Shown here: positions 16,847-25,365 of the stretch, in pieces
Numbering within the stretch: position 1 is the stretch's first letter
How the letters are laid out: every line of letters begins with the position of its first letter
Notes under the pieces: generated by a model
The model's database searches: none
What the model saw: the letters and a program-made list of their open reading frames with translations, nothing else
Told to the model about the DNA's origin: nothing
Translations under genes and position numbers: made by a program
Source of the DNA: Bin76 sp963665765
GTDB taxonomy: Bacteria > Actinomycetota > Acidimicrobiia > Spongiisociales > ZC4RG35
DNA: 64,000 nt
Direction: 5' to 3'
Assembly (NCBI GenBank): GCA_963665765.1
Contig: OY762464.1
Coordinates: forward strand, 1,054,001-1,118,000

Positions 16847-17623
16847 ATGTTCATCGACACAATCGAGCAAACTTTTCACGACAAGGTGTCGGCCAAGGTT
16901 CGTCTTGTTGCTGAGGGAATCGAGCGCTATCGCGTATTCACGCCTTTCCGCTTCGAGGACGGAGATCACCTGGCCATCGTGTTGAAAAAGGTAGAAGGAC
17001 AATGGGTGTTCTCCGACGAGGCCCATACCTACATGCATCTCACCTACGACATCGACGAGAGAGACCTCCACCGGGGCACGCGTCAGAAAATCATCTCCAA
17101 CACGCTCTCCGTATTCGGAGTGGAGGACCGTGACGGAGAAATGTTGCTTGGCATTCCAGATGAGCAGTACGGCAACGCGTTGTTCTCCTTCGTCCAGGCG
17201 CTTCTCAAGATTTCCGATGTATCATATCTGTCGCGAGAAAGGGCTCGCTCCACATTCATGGATGATTTTCGCGCACTTTTGAGCGAAGTTGCGCCGGAAG
17301 AGCGCAGGACCTTCGACTGGAGCCACCCGCTTCGCGACCCGAAAGGGATTTATACCGTGGATTGCCGCATTAACAGCATGCCCCGACCACTTTTTGTGCA
17401 TGCCCTTGCCGGCGACGGACGCACCCGCGACGCCACGATCGCGTTGCACCAGTTCGAGAGGTGGGAGATCCCGTTTCGCTCCTTGGCCATCTTCGAAGAC
17501 CAAGAGTCAATCAATCGGAAGGTGTTGGCGCGCTTTAGCGATGTGGGCGAAAAGCAGTTTTCCAGCCTGACGCTGAATCGCGAGAGGATCACACGCTTCG
17601 TAGGCGAAAGCATCCGCACATGA
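16847..17623 (+). CDS. DUF1828/DUF1829 domain protein
   Basis: This 258-residue protein matches a two-part family. The N-terminal half (about 20-120) has the DUF1828 pattern FRFEDGDHLAIVLKK...WVFSDEAHTYMHL. The C-terminal half (about 165-250) has the DUF1829 pattern YTVDCRINSMPRPLFVHAL...FEDQESINRKVLARFSDV. Biochemical function is unknown. The family occurs next to small partner genes and in mobile or defence regions. Its stop codon overlaps the start of the HsdR remnant by ATGA, implying translational coupling. It occupies the place where the 5' two-thirds of hsdR should be, so the pair probably entered together with a deletion. Confidence 0.8.
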   Translation: MFIDTIEQTFHDKVSAKVRLVAEGIERYRVFTPFRFEDGDHLAIVLKKVEGQWVFSDEAHTYMHLTYDIDERDLHRGTRQKIISNTLSVFGVEDRDGEMLLGIPDEQYGNALFSFVQALLKISDVSYLSRERARSTFMDDFRALLSEVAPEERRTFDWSHPLRDPKGIYTVDCRINSMPRPLFVHALAGDGRTRDATIALHQFERWEIPFRSLAIFEDQESINRKVLARFSDVGEKQFSSLTLNRERITRFVGESIRT

Positions 17624-18771
17624 AATGCACAGCAGTTGAAGCTATACACCGCCTCGACGGGGAGGACAAAGAGTATGGCTTTATTGTCGACTACAAGGAC
17701 CTGTTCCGATCGCTTGAGCAGTCGATCAAGGACTACACCGGAGAAGCCTTCGAGGGCTACGACGCCGATGATGTGAGAGGACTGCTCAAAGACCGTCTTC
17801 AGCAAGGCCGGGAGCGGCTGGAGGAAGCGCGCGAGGCTGTCAAGGCACTGTGCGAACCGGTCGATCCGCCTCGCGATAGCGCCGCCTATCTGCGTTTCTT
17901 CTGTGCAGTAGACAGCGGCGACGCTCGGCAACTCAAAGCCAACGAACGAAAACGTGTGGCCCTCTACAAGCTGGCCGCGTCATTCCTGCGAGCTTACGCG
18001 AACTTGGCCAACGAGATGCACGAGGCCGGCTACTCCGACACCGAGACGACGGAGATCAAAGCCGAGGCAGAACACTACGAAAAAGTACGTCAGGAGGTCA
18101 AGCTGGCCAGCGGCGACTATGTCGACATGAAAGTTTTCGAGCCGGCCATGCGGCATCTGCTCGACACGTATATCCGAGCCGAGGAGAGCGAAACGGTATC
18201 AGCCTTTGACGACCTGACCCTCGTGGAGTTGATCATAAAACGCGGAGAAGCAGCAATTGATGCGTTGCCCGAAGGCATCCAAGGGAGTCGTGAAGCGATC
18301 GCCGAGACGATTGAAAACAACGTTCGTCGGCTCATCATCGACGAGTCATCGGTCAATCCGAAGTACTACGAGAAGATGTCCGACCTGTTGGATGCCCTGA
18401 TCCTCCAACGCAAACAGGAGGCGCTGGACTACAAGGAATACCTAGCGAAGATCGTCGAGTTGACCCAGCGAATCGGCAGGCCCGAAACCGGAGCATCCTA
18501 TCCCGCCAACATCAGCAGCCCCGCACTCAGGGCACTCTACGACAACTTGGACAACATCAAGGCATGGATTTCAGCGGATGGTGAGTCGCGGGACAGAAAA
18601 GAGACAGCGATTGAGATAGATCTTGCTGTCCAGAGGACTAAAAAGGCGGACTGGCGAGGACACAAAATCAAGGAACGCGAAGTTCGCCGCGTCATCAAAA
18701 CAGTGCTGGGTGAACGCGAGGATGAAGTGGATGCCATCTTTGAAATCGTGAAGGCGCAGAGTGACTACTGA
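17620..18771 (+). pseudogene. hsdR: HsdR restriction subunit, C-terminal remnant without nuclease and motor domains
   Basis: The 383 codons correspond to the end of a type I restriction subunit. They begin at the segment that closes the helicase domain (HRLDGEDKEYGFIVDYKDLF) and continue through the C-terminal helical domain that docks on HsdM. A full HsdR is typically about 1000 residues with a PD-(D/E)XK nuclease and a DEAD-type translocase. None of those motifs is present here or in other frames just upstream. The ATG at 17620 overlaps the previous stop, so the remnant may still be translated and could bind HsdM, but it cannot cut or translocate DNA. Confidence 0.85.
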
Positions 18772-19496
18772 GGCGACAAGCCACCGAATCGAGGTCCGGG
18801 GTATGCCGGTGGAGGTGATTCGCAAGGACATCAAGAACCTCCATCTGGGCGTCTACCCGCCGAACGGAAAGGGTACGAGTGGCGACCCCGCTGCGTCTCG
18901 ATGACGACGTCGTAAGGCTGGCAGTCATATCACGCCTGGGATGGACTCGCCGAAAACAGTCGGAATTCGAACACCAGCATCGCCAGTCCCAGCGGGAGTT
19001 CGTGACCGGCGAGAGCCACTATTTCGAAGGCCGACGCTACCGGCTCGACGTAACCGAGCGCGACAAACCGCCAACTGTCCGATTGCTCAACAACACCAGA
19101 ATGGCGTTGGGCGTCCGTCCCGGCACAGATCGAGACAAGCGAGAAACCATCATGAACAACTGGTACCGTCGCCAACTCCGCGCCCGCTTGCCCAAACTCG
19201 TAGAAAAGTGGGAACCCAAGGTCGGAGAGCATGTCGAAGAGATACGCATCAGGAAGATGAAAACCTGCTGGGGAACCTGCAACCAGGACGCCCGCCGAAT
19301 CTGGCTGAACCTCGAACTGGCGAAAAAGCCCGTGTCCTGCCTCGAATACATCTTCGTGCATGAAATGGTCCACTTGATCGAACACCGACACAACGATCAG
19401 TTTCGGGACCTGATGAACGAGTTGATGCCCCAGTGGCGCATGCATCGAGATGTCCTCAACCGCGCTCCCCTAGCCTACGCAGAATGGCGTTACTGA
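18761..19496 (+). pseudogene. YgjP-type (DUF45/WLM) zinc metalloprotease, frameshifted near its 5' end
   Basis: Family members usually start with a segment like EVxxxPVEVIRKDIKNLHLGVYPPNG and run straight into RVRVAxPLRLDDD. Here the first part is in one frame from GTG at 18761, overlapping hsdR by 11 bases. The second part is one frame off. An extra A in GGAAAGGG (about 18866-18873) explains this. Downstream, from GTG 18879, 205 residues are open, with the zinc site HEMVHLIEHRHNDQF (HExxH) and the CWGTCNQ motif. YgjP genes commonly sit at the end of type I RM operons. This may be a real pseudogene, a sequencing error, or a shorter functional protein starting at 18879. Confidence 0.85.
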
Positions 19497-19649
19497 ACGG
19501 ATGGCCAACCGCCCTATGGATCTGGCACGCCGCAGGGTACAAAACGAGGCGGCTGGGACACCGAGGCCGCAATCGGCGACCCTCCCTACCGGGATTCGAC
19601 GCCTCGGTAAATGGCCCACGAATTACCGAACCTGCGGTCAAGCCATCGC

Positions 19650-19885
19650 TTAGGTATCGATTAGCCAGGCCAGCATCGAAACCGTGACGGCCAAGAGATC
19701 AGGTGTTTCGAGTCCAACACGGATCTGGTGGCGACCAGCCCTCTCCATCGGGAGGCTCTCAGGGTCTGTGTCGCCCTGCGCCACCTGCCGTCCACATATT
19801 TGGACTCGATTGCCAGGTCCCCCAAGTCCGGCCCCACAAAGTCGATCTCGCCCGGGTGGCTGATCGATGGTACAAAACCCGACTG
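19650..19885 (-). pseudogene. Remnant of a DUF4143-type AAA ATPase (C-terminal end only)
   Basis: Reading leftward from about 19885, one frame gives HPGEIDFVG...IESKYVDGRWRRATQT...SRWRGLVATRSVLD. This is the typical end of DUF4143 ATPases with their C-terminal nuclease-like segment. A frameshift near 19705 then switches to the frame ending MLAWLIDT and TAA at 19650, which is also a family ending. The N-terminal ATPase and most of DUF4143 are absent. The fragment is therefore both truncated and frameshifted. Confidence 0.65.
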
Positions 19886-19906
19886 AATACGAAAACCTGC
19901 TCTTGC

Positions 19907-19966
19907 TATACCAAAACAGGGTTAGCATCCCCGATTATGTATACCAAAACAGGGATGACGTCCCTG
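19907..19966. repeat. Direct repeat pair plus palindrome beside the ATPase remnant
   Basis: The 15-mer TATACCAAAACAGGG occurs at 19907-19921 and 19940-19954, 33 bases apart. The second copy runs into the perfect inverted repeat CAGGGA-TGACG-TCCCTG at 19950-19966. The rest of the interval 19497-20026 has no supported gene apart from the ATPase remnant. The elements could be an operator left from the lost gene or the scar of an insertion or deletion. Confidence 0.6.
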
Positions 19967-20026
19967 AAAATGTATAGTTAGGCGGCGGACCCCATTGGCC
20001 GGGGCCCGCTCCGGCATCTGTTGGAT

Positions 20027-20629
20027 TTAGGCATTTTGAACAAGCTGCTCTATACACCTGAGAGCTTGGCGAAGACTGACTGAGCGCTCCGCGGCGACAT
20101 GTGGTCGCCAGTGGGATTTCACATATTCAACCAGCTGAGAGTTGTAGGTAGGCCCCACATCGCGCCCACCTTCCGGACGAGGTACCAGGCCTTCACGGAT
20201 ATCTCTTCGTCGCGAACGGCGCGCCAAGTTCACCACGGTTTGTTTGGGATTCTGGAGCCGTTCCGGGTCGGCAGGGATCCTGCTCTTGGCCACGCTCAGG
20301 TAGGTGCTGAGAGTTTCAGCATCAGCCAGTAGCCAGGCTTCCACCTCCCGAACTGCAACCCTGAAACAAAGGTTGGGAACAGGATCCGGCAACCACCGTT
20401 CTCGCAACGTGGGGGCACAGGTCTCCTCGTGATCCAAATCAACCAACACCATCCATAAGGAGAACCGCGCCGCGTTGTTGTAACCTGCTATCTGCCTTCG
20501 GAGGTGCGGTTTCCCCTCTTTTCCGTACACTGTTCCCGCCTGGCCGCCGGCCAGCTCGATAAGAACCTCCACCACAGCCTCGTCGACGTCGCCCTCAACC
20601 GCGGCCGCAACCACCGGCAGTGGCATCAC
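20027..20629 (-). CDS. DUF4276 (TOPRIM-like) protein partnered with an ATPase
   Basis: This protein of about 200 residues has the DUF4276 pattern. It begins AAAVEGDVDEAVVEVLI (a conserved acidic EGxxE start), followed by LWMVLVDLDHEETCAP, FRVAVREVEAWLLAD and ADPERLQNPKQTV. These acidic motifs resemble a TOPRIM metal site, so nuclease or primase-like chemistry is plausible but inferred. The start overlaps the stop of the upstream ATPase gene (GTG 20629 or ATG 20626), showing tight translational coupling. Split ATPase plus TOPRIM/DUF4276 pairs are recurrent in defence islands, with OLD-family nucleases as the fused analogue. Confidence 0.8.
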   Translation of the reverse strand: MMPLPVVAAAVEGDVDEAVVEVLIELAGGQAGTVYGKEGKPHLRRQIAGYNNAARFSLWMVLVDLDHEETCAPTLRERWLPDPVPNLCFRVAVREVEAWLLADAETLSTYLSVAKSRIPADPERLQNPKQTVVNLARRSRRRDIREGLVPRPEGGRDVGPTYNSQLVEYVKSHWRPHVAAERSVSLRQALRCIEQLVQNA

Positions 20630-21759
20630 TCGGGGAACATGGACAATTGGGCGACTGCCTGGGGTTTTGTCTTGGGAATCACAATATCAGCCAGAGAAAG
20701 CCCTCCCTGCAACAGGGGGAGCACATCAGACTGAGAAGCTGCCTGAACGACCTCAGTCCCTTCGTCTTTGGGCAAGAAAAGCAGAATCTCGTCGATTCCA
20801 ATCCCGTTGTCTCGAAGCAAATCGGATGAATGGGTGCTCAAGAGAATCTGCCTTCTTGTCTTTGTGGAGGCGCGGGCCAACAGTTGTGGGATCACGCGGA
20901 CAATCTCGGGATGCAGCGAGAGTTCCGGTTCTTCCAGCAGCAGAGTGCCTCCCTTTTCCATGGTTGACCATAAGAGACCCATCAAGCGCAGAGTGCCGTC
21001 TGAGAATTGCTCCTCGGATTGCCATGCACCGTGGGGACGCCAGTGGCGGTATTTGCCCCGCAGATGGGGCACTCCCCGGTTGTCCCTGTCAAGTTCGATT
21101 TGCTCGAGTTGCGGGACGGCAACCCTCAGAGCTTGTTGAATTCTTCTCAGACGCGCCTTTCGGGTAGGCGTCGGCGTCTTGGCCACTTGTTCCAGAAAGT
21201 CACCTCCATAGGGGTCATTGGTGAGCCCTATGGAACGATCGGGTTCACGGATCAATTGGGGAATCACATGAAGATAGCGAATCGAAGAAAAGAACTTCAC
21301 CAATTCGCGAAAAGGCTTATTGACAATCACCTGCTCCAGATATGTTTGAGTCTTGCGGGCAGGGTCTTTCTCGTCATCTTCGTTTAGCCTTTCAACGATC
21401 GGCCGGCCGTTTTTAAATATCCGTTCGTTCTTAACCTGGGGGAGACGCTGTCTGCTTTGGTTGAACGCGAGTTCGTATCGCCAACGAACTGTATCGCCTT
21501 CTGACATTTCGACTTCCAACGCTACATCTGAGTAGCGCCTTGCCGCCAGGCTGCGAATCGTCGTTACTCCTCCTCTGCGACCTATAGCCTCCGACAAACC
21601 TCCTCCCGTGGAGGCAAGATCGCGCAGAAACCGAAATGCATCAAGAAAGTTCGACTTCCCTGAAGCGTTGGGCCCAACCAGAAACATGCGATTTTGGAGT
21701 TCGACCTCCACATCCTGAAAGTTCTTCCAGTTATTCAGCCGTAGTTTCTCAAATTTCAC
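20626..21759 (-). CDS. RecF/SMC-like AAA ATPase of a putative defence pair
   Basis: This 377-residue ABC-type ATPase begins MKFEKLRLNNWKNFQDVEVE, the typical opening of RecF/OLD ATPases. The Walker A motif is GPNASGKSNFLDAF near residue 29. The Walker B motif is GGTLLLEEPELSLHPEI, and the switch-histidine segment is LLSTHSSDLL in the last third. The ABC signature region is around EEQFSDGTLRLMGL. No nuclease domain is fused, so the DUF4276 partner encoded immediately downstream is the likely effector. A role in sensing phage DNA or its replication intermediates is an inference from family and island context. Confidence 0.9.
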   Translation of the reverse strand: MKFEKLRLNNWKNFQDVEVELQNRMFLVGPNASGKSNFLDAFRFLRDLASTGGGLSEAIGRRGGVTTIRSLAARRYSDVALEVEMSEGDTVRWRYELAFNQSRQRLPQVKNERIFKNGRPIVERLNEDDEKDPARKTQTYLEQVIVNKPFRELVKFFSSIRYLHVIPQLIREPDRSIGLTNDPYGGDFLEQVAKTPTPTRKARLRRIQQALRVAVPQLEQIELDRDNRGVPHLRGKYRHWRPHGAWQSEEQFSDGTLRLMGLLWSTMEKGGTLLLEEPELSLHPEIVRVIPQLLARASTKTRRQILLSTHSSDLLRDNGIGIDEILLFLPKDEGTEVVQAASQSDVLPLLQGGLSLADIVIPKTKPQAVAQLSMFPE

Positions 21760-21833
21760 GCCCGAATCTCCCTAGCCCCCACGGCCCTTCTCTTGTTAAG
21801 CCAAGACCCATAGCTACGATTTTTCTCCATCTG

Positions 21834-21856
21834 CTCGGCCAAACTTAGCGGCCGAG
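21834..21856. terminator. Hairpin between the F420 oxidoreductase and the ATPase gene
   Basis: The 7-bp inverted repeat CTCGGCC/GGCCGAG flanks a 9-base loop just past the end of the leftward oxidoreductase gene. There is no adjacent T-run, so it is only a weak candidate for ending that transcript before the defence pair. Confidence 0.35.
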
Positions 21857-21892
21857 ATCTGCTCAGACCGAAGAGTCCGGCAGGGAGCGGGA

Positions 21893-22873
21893 CTAGCCGG
21901 CTATCGATCTCAGTTCGGGGAGAACTTCTTTTTCGACCATTTCCAGGGTGCGGTTGGGGTTGGTGGAGGCGATTTGGATGGCTACGTATTCGGCACCGAT
22001 CTCGGTTATCAGCGGTCGGTAGACATCGATCAGATCCTCCACCCCCGAGGCCATCGTGTACTTGCCGAGAATCTCGGAGCGATCCATGGAGTCGGCCCGC
22101 TCGCGCAACACCATCGGGTCCACCGCCTGCAGTCTCCCCGGCGCCCGCAGCCCGCGCATGCTGCCCAGGGCCTCCCAGGCTTGCGACTCGTCACTGGCCA
22201 GCACACACCAGCGAGTGGTCATCAGGGTCCCCGAACGTCCCCACTTTTCCGCTGAGGCACGGAATGGCCCGATGGCTCTCTCCATTGCCACGGCCGGATC
22301 TTTCACACTGACGATCAGACCGTCGGCCCGCCGCCCGGCGAAGGTGGCCGACTGCGGACCTCCGGCGGCCATCCAGATGGGGGTCTTGCGAGGCGGCGGG
22401 CTGTAGAGCCTGGCCTTGTCGATGGTGTACCAATCGCCTTCGAAGTCCAGTTTCTCGCCCTCCAGCAGTCGATGCATGATCTCCAGCGCCTCGCGCATTC
22501 TCCTGATGCGCTCGCGGTAGTCACCGAATTTGAATCCCATGGGTCCCTCGTTGATGTTTTCCCCGGTACCCACTCCCAAGACGAATTTCCCCCCCGACAA
22601 CCGGTCCACGGTGGCGGCTGCCTGCGCAACCAGGGCGGGGTGATAGTGATACAGAGGGCAGGTCACCGAAGTGGCGAGTTCGGCGTCGGTTCGAGCCGCC
22701 ACCGCCCCCAGCCAGGACCACACGAACCCCGAGGCGCAGTTGTCGTCAACCCAGGGGTGGAAGTGATCCGACCCCAGGATCATGTCGAATCCGGCTTCTT
22801 CCGCTCGGACCGCTTGGTCCACCAATACTTCGGGCTGGTAGGACTCGTGGCTGCACAACCAGGCGAACTTCAA
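21893..22873 (-). CDS. F420-dependent luciferase-like oxidoreductase (TIGR03557-type)
   Basis: This 326-residue TIM-barrel protein of the LLM flavin/F420 class begins MKFAWLCSHESYQPEVLVDQ. It carries GSDHFHPWVDDN, TSVTCPLYHYHPALVAQAAATVD and GVGTGENINEGPMG, the pattern of the G6PDH-like subgroup that uses coenzyme F420. Such enzymes transfer hydride between F420 and an organic substrate in the cytosol. The substrate cannot be told from sequence. It is divergent from the DapA-like gene with about 70 bp between their starts. Confidence 0.88.
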   Translation of the reverse strand: MKFAWLCSHESYQPEVLVDQAVRAEEAGFDMILGSDHFHPWVDDNCASGFVWSWLGAVAARTDAELATSVTCPLYHYHPALVAQAAATVDRLSGGKFVLGVGTGENINEGPMGFKFGDYRERIRRMREALEIMHRLLEGEKLDFEGDWYTIDKARLYSPPPRKTPIWMAAGGPQSATFAGRRADGLIVSVKDPAVAMERAIGPFRASAEKWGRSGTLMTTRWCVLASDESQAWEALGSMRGLRAPGRLQAVDPMVLRERADSMDRSEILGKYTMASGVEDLIDVYRPLITEIGAEYVAIQIASTNPNRTLEMVEKEVLPELRSIAG

Positions 22874-22928
22874 TTTCCTGCTCCTTGTTTCGGTTACGAC
22901 CCAAAAGGGTAGCCGCCCTGATCAGGAC

Positions 22929-22934
22929 TAATAT
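22929..22934 (+). promoter_or_regulatory. -10 element suggesting a leaderless start for the DapA-like gene
   Basis: TAATAT at 22929-22934 is followed by six bases (CGGGCC) and then the GTG at 22941. Initiation at the usual distance from a -10 element would place the transcript start on the start codon. No good -35 hexamer is visible. This favours GTG 22941 over ATG 22944. Confidence 0.45.
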
Positions 22935-22940
22935 CGGGCC

Positions 22941-23804
22941 GTGATGAAATCTCTGCCAAGGGCCATGCCCGCCATCATTACCCCTTTCGATGACCATCAG
23001 GAGCTTGATCCCCACGCTCATCGCCACAACCTGTCGTTGCTGGGAGCAATGGGATACGAAGGCTTCGTGCTGAGTGGTTCCACCGGCGAAGGCCCATTCT
23101 TGGAACCGGGAGAACGCCTCAAGCTGGCGTCTGCATCCCGCGACAGTGTCGGGGACAAGGTCTATCTCCTTTGCGGAATAAATGCCGAGACCAACCGGGC
23201 CGCCGAGCGGCAGATTGCCGAGGCTCACCAAGGCGGCGCCGACGCCGTGCTGGTGCTGACTCCCACCACTCTGTCCCGCAACCGCACCAATTTCGTAACC
23301 GCCTTCTTCACCGAAGTCGCCGATAAGTCCCCCCTCCCGGTTTTCCTTTATTCGGTGCCGGGGGTAACCGCCTATTCGATTCCCACAGAAACCGTGTGGG
23401 AGTTGGCTCAACACCCCAACGTGGTGGGCATGAAGGATTCCAGCGGAGACGCCATCCGCATCCAGAGAATGCTGGCCGGCCTGCCGGACGATTTCGCTCT
23501 GTACAACGGAGCGGCCCATTCGGTTAACCTGACCCTGGCGGCAGGCGCCTACGGCGTCATATTGGCGGCGGCCAACTATGTCCCGAAGCTCGGTCTGCAA
23601 GTGGTTTCCGCCGCGTTGGCGAATCCTCCCGGAGACATGTCCGACCAGCATCGTCTGACCACGGCCAACGACCGGGTGGCCCGCTACGGGATACCGGGAG
23701 TCAAAGCGGCGGCCGAGATGGTGGGCCTGCGGGCGGGACGTTGTCGAGCCCCGCTGCTGCCGATCCCCGAAGAGGCGCCGGCCGGTTTCGCCCACCTGCT
23801 CTAA
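22941..23804 (+). CDS. Dihydrodipicolinate synthase/N-acetylneuraminate lyase family aldolase
   Basis: This 287-residue protein has the DapA family fold signatures. SGSTGEGPFLEPGER holds the GxxGE pyruvate-carboxylate-binding loop, FLYSVPGVT holds the catalytic Tyr, and VVGMKDSSGD holds the Schiff-base Lys. The family condenses pyruvate or a related 2-keto acid with an aldehyde, or the reverse. No lysine-pathway genes are nearby and sequence alone does not distinguish true DapA from catabolic aldolases, so no symbol is given. The 3' end overlaps the convergent ABC ATPase gene by four bases. Confidence 0.88.
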   Translation: MMKSLPRAMPAIITPFDDHQELDPHAHRHNLSLLGAMGYEGFVLSGSTGEGPFLEPGERLKLASASRDSVGDKVYLLCGINAETNRAAERQIAEAHQGGADAVLVLTPTTLSRNRTNFVTAFFTEVADKSPLPVFLYSVPGVTAYSIPTETVWELAQHPNVVGMKDSSGDAIRIQRMLAGLPDDFALYNGAAHSVNLTLAAGAYGVILAAANYVPKLGLQVVSAALANPPGDMSDQHRLTTANDRVARYGIPGVKAAAEMVGLRAGRCRAPLLPIPEEAPAGFAHLL

Positions 23805-24562
23805 CCGGCGCCGCCGGTGTAGGCCTCGATCACTGTCCGCGGGGAGCCTTCTCGGCGGATCCTTCCCCTGTCCAGCCAAATGGCGCGGGACGCCAGATCC
23901 TCAATCATCTGCATATCGTGTGACACCAAAATGGTGGCCGCGCCCCGGCCCATGACCTTCCCCACCCGCTCCCGAGACTTCTCTCGGAAGCTCTGATCGC
24001 CCACGCTGAGGATTTCATCCACCAGCAACACATCGGGGTTGATGTCGGTGACGATGGAAAAACCCAGGCGGGCCAGCATACCCGACGAAAAAGCCCGCAC
24101 CGCCACATCGGCGAACTCCGACAACCCGGCCCAGTCGATGATGGCATCCGCCCTCCCCGCCATCTCCCGAGGAGAACGGCCCAGGATCGCTCCATACAGA
24201 ACCACGTTTTCGGTGGCGGTCAACTCGGGATTGAATCCCGCCCCCAATTCGATGAGCGGCGCCACCAGCCCCCTGACCACCACTCGCCCCCGAGTGGGAG
24301 GCAACACCCGGGCCATGATCTTCATGAGAGTGGACTTTCCCGCCCCGTTGTCACCGATCACTCCCAGCACCTCCCCGGATTCGACCCGCAACGACAAGTC
24401 CGAGACGGCGCTCAGTTCATCCACCACCACCCGGCGACGGAGAGAGCGGATCACCTGCTCTTTGAAAGAGCCGGGACGGTCCCGGACCAGGGGATAGACC
24501 AGAGTCACCTCCCGGCAGTCGACCGCCGGCTGATTCACACCAGCACCGCCAGTCGTCGCCAT
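23801..24562 (-). CDS. Polysaccharide/teichoic-acid exporter ATPase (Wzt/TagH-like)
   Basis: The start chosen is ATG 24562 (MATTGGAGVNQPAV), giving 253 residues; the open frame upstream only shadows the permease gene. It has Walker A GDNGAGKST, the exporter-type signature FSSGMLARLGF, Walker B DVLLVDEILSVGD and the switch LVSHDMQMI. This Walker B/D-loop form with the short C-terminus (YTGGAG) is typical of ATPases that export lipid-linked O-antigens or wall teichoic acids with an ABC-2 permease. It overlaps the permease gene by 28 bases. The cargo is unknown. Confidence 0.9.
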   Translation of the reverse strand: MATTGGAGVNQPAVDCREVTLVYPLVRDRPGSFKEQVIRSLRRRVVVDELSAVSDLSLRVESGEVLGVIGDNGAGKSTLMKIMARVLPPTRGRVVVRGLVAPLIELGAGFNPELTATENVVLYGAILGRSPREMAGRADAIIDWAGLSEFADVAVRAFSSGMLARLGFSIVTDINPDVLLVDEILSVGDQSFREKSRERVGKVMGRGAATILVSHDMQMIEDLASRAIWLDRGRIRREGSPRTVIEAYTGGAG

Positions 24563-25365
24563 GATCGCGAAAAAGTCCAGGCGCCGCCCAGCAACGCCAC
24601 TCCGGAGGTGATCACCATCATGGCCCACATCCACCCCGGGGCAAAGCTCCCGCCGTATATCAGCCCCCGGAACACCTCCAGATAGGAGTAGAGAGGATTC
24701 ATATAGACCAGGTACAGGAACCGATCGGGAATGATGGTCACCGGGTAGAAGCCGGGGGTGGCGTACATGGCGAGAGTGAGCAGCACCCCCACTATGTCCA
24801 GCACATCCCGGTAGGCCACGGCCAAAGACGCCACCATCATTCCCAGTCCCGCCACGAACATGGCCAAAAACAGCAGCGGGACGGGTGCCAGCCAAGCGGT
24901 GAGGGGCACCCCCACCCCGGCGATCAGCTGCACCACCAAGAGCAACAGAATGTTTATTCCGAAGTTGACCAGCGCCGCCAGAGCGGGCGCCACCGCGAAC
25001 ACCTCGGCCGGCACGTAGACCTTGGAAAGAATCCCGGCGGAGTCGACGATCGACGATCCCGAGGCCACCACCCCCTGGGAGAAGAAGGTGATCAACATCA
25101 CCCCCGACAGCACATAGACCACATAGGGAACGTCACCCGGTATCTCGAATCGGAAGACGGTGCTGAACACCGCCCACATCACCGCCACCGTCAGCAGCGG
25201 ATTGAGCAGCGTCCACCACACTCCCAGCATGGAACGCTTGTAGCGGACGGTGAGGTCCCTTCTGACCAGAAGTGCCAGCAACCCCCGGTAGCGGCGGAGG
25301 TTGGCGATCTCCGAAATCACCGGCCGACGAGGCTGATCGGAGTCGTAATGGGAGACGGGAGTCAC
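24535..25365 (-). CDS. ABC-2 type polysaccharide export permease (Wzm/TagG-like)
   Basis: The start chosen is GTG 25365 (VTPVSHYDSDQPRRP), which overlaps the upstream phosphodiesterase stop as GTGA; 276 residues result. RDLTVRYKRSMLGVWWTLLNPLLTVAVM is the diagnostic ABC-2/Wzm/TagG N-terminal segment, followed by about six hydrophobic membrane spans and a MNPLYSYLEVFRGLIYGG segment. With the ATPase encoded next it forms a complete exporter, two permeases and two ATPases. Genes for synthesis of the glycan are not in this window. Confidence 0.9.
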   Translation of the reverse strand: MTPVSHYDSDQPRRPVISEIANLRRYRGLLALLVRRDLTVRYKRSMLGVWWTLLNPLLTVAVMWAVFSTVFRFEIPGDVPYVVYVLSGVMLITFFSQGVVASGSSIVDSAGILSKVYVPAEVFAVAPALAALVNFGINILLLLVVQLIAGVGVPLTAWLAPVPLLFLAMFVAGLGMMVASLAVAYRDVLDIVGVLLTLAMYATPGFYPVTIIPDRFLYLVYMNPLYSYLEVFRGLIYGGSFAPGWMWAMMVITSGVALLGGAWTFSRSWRRLAVLV

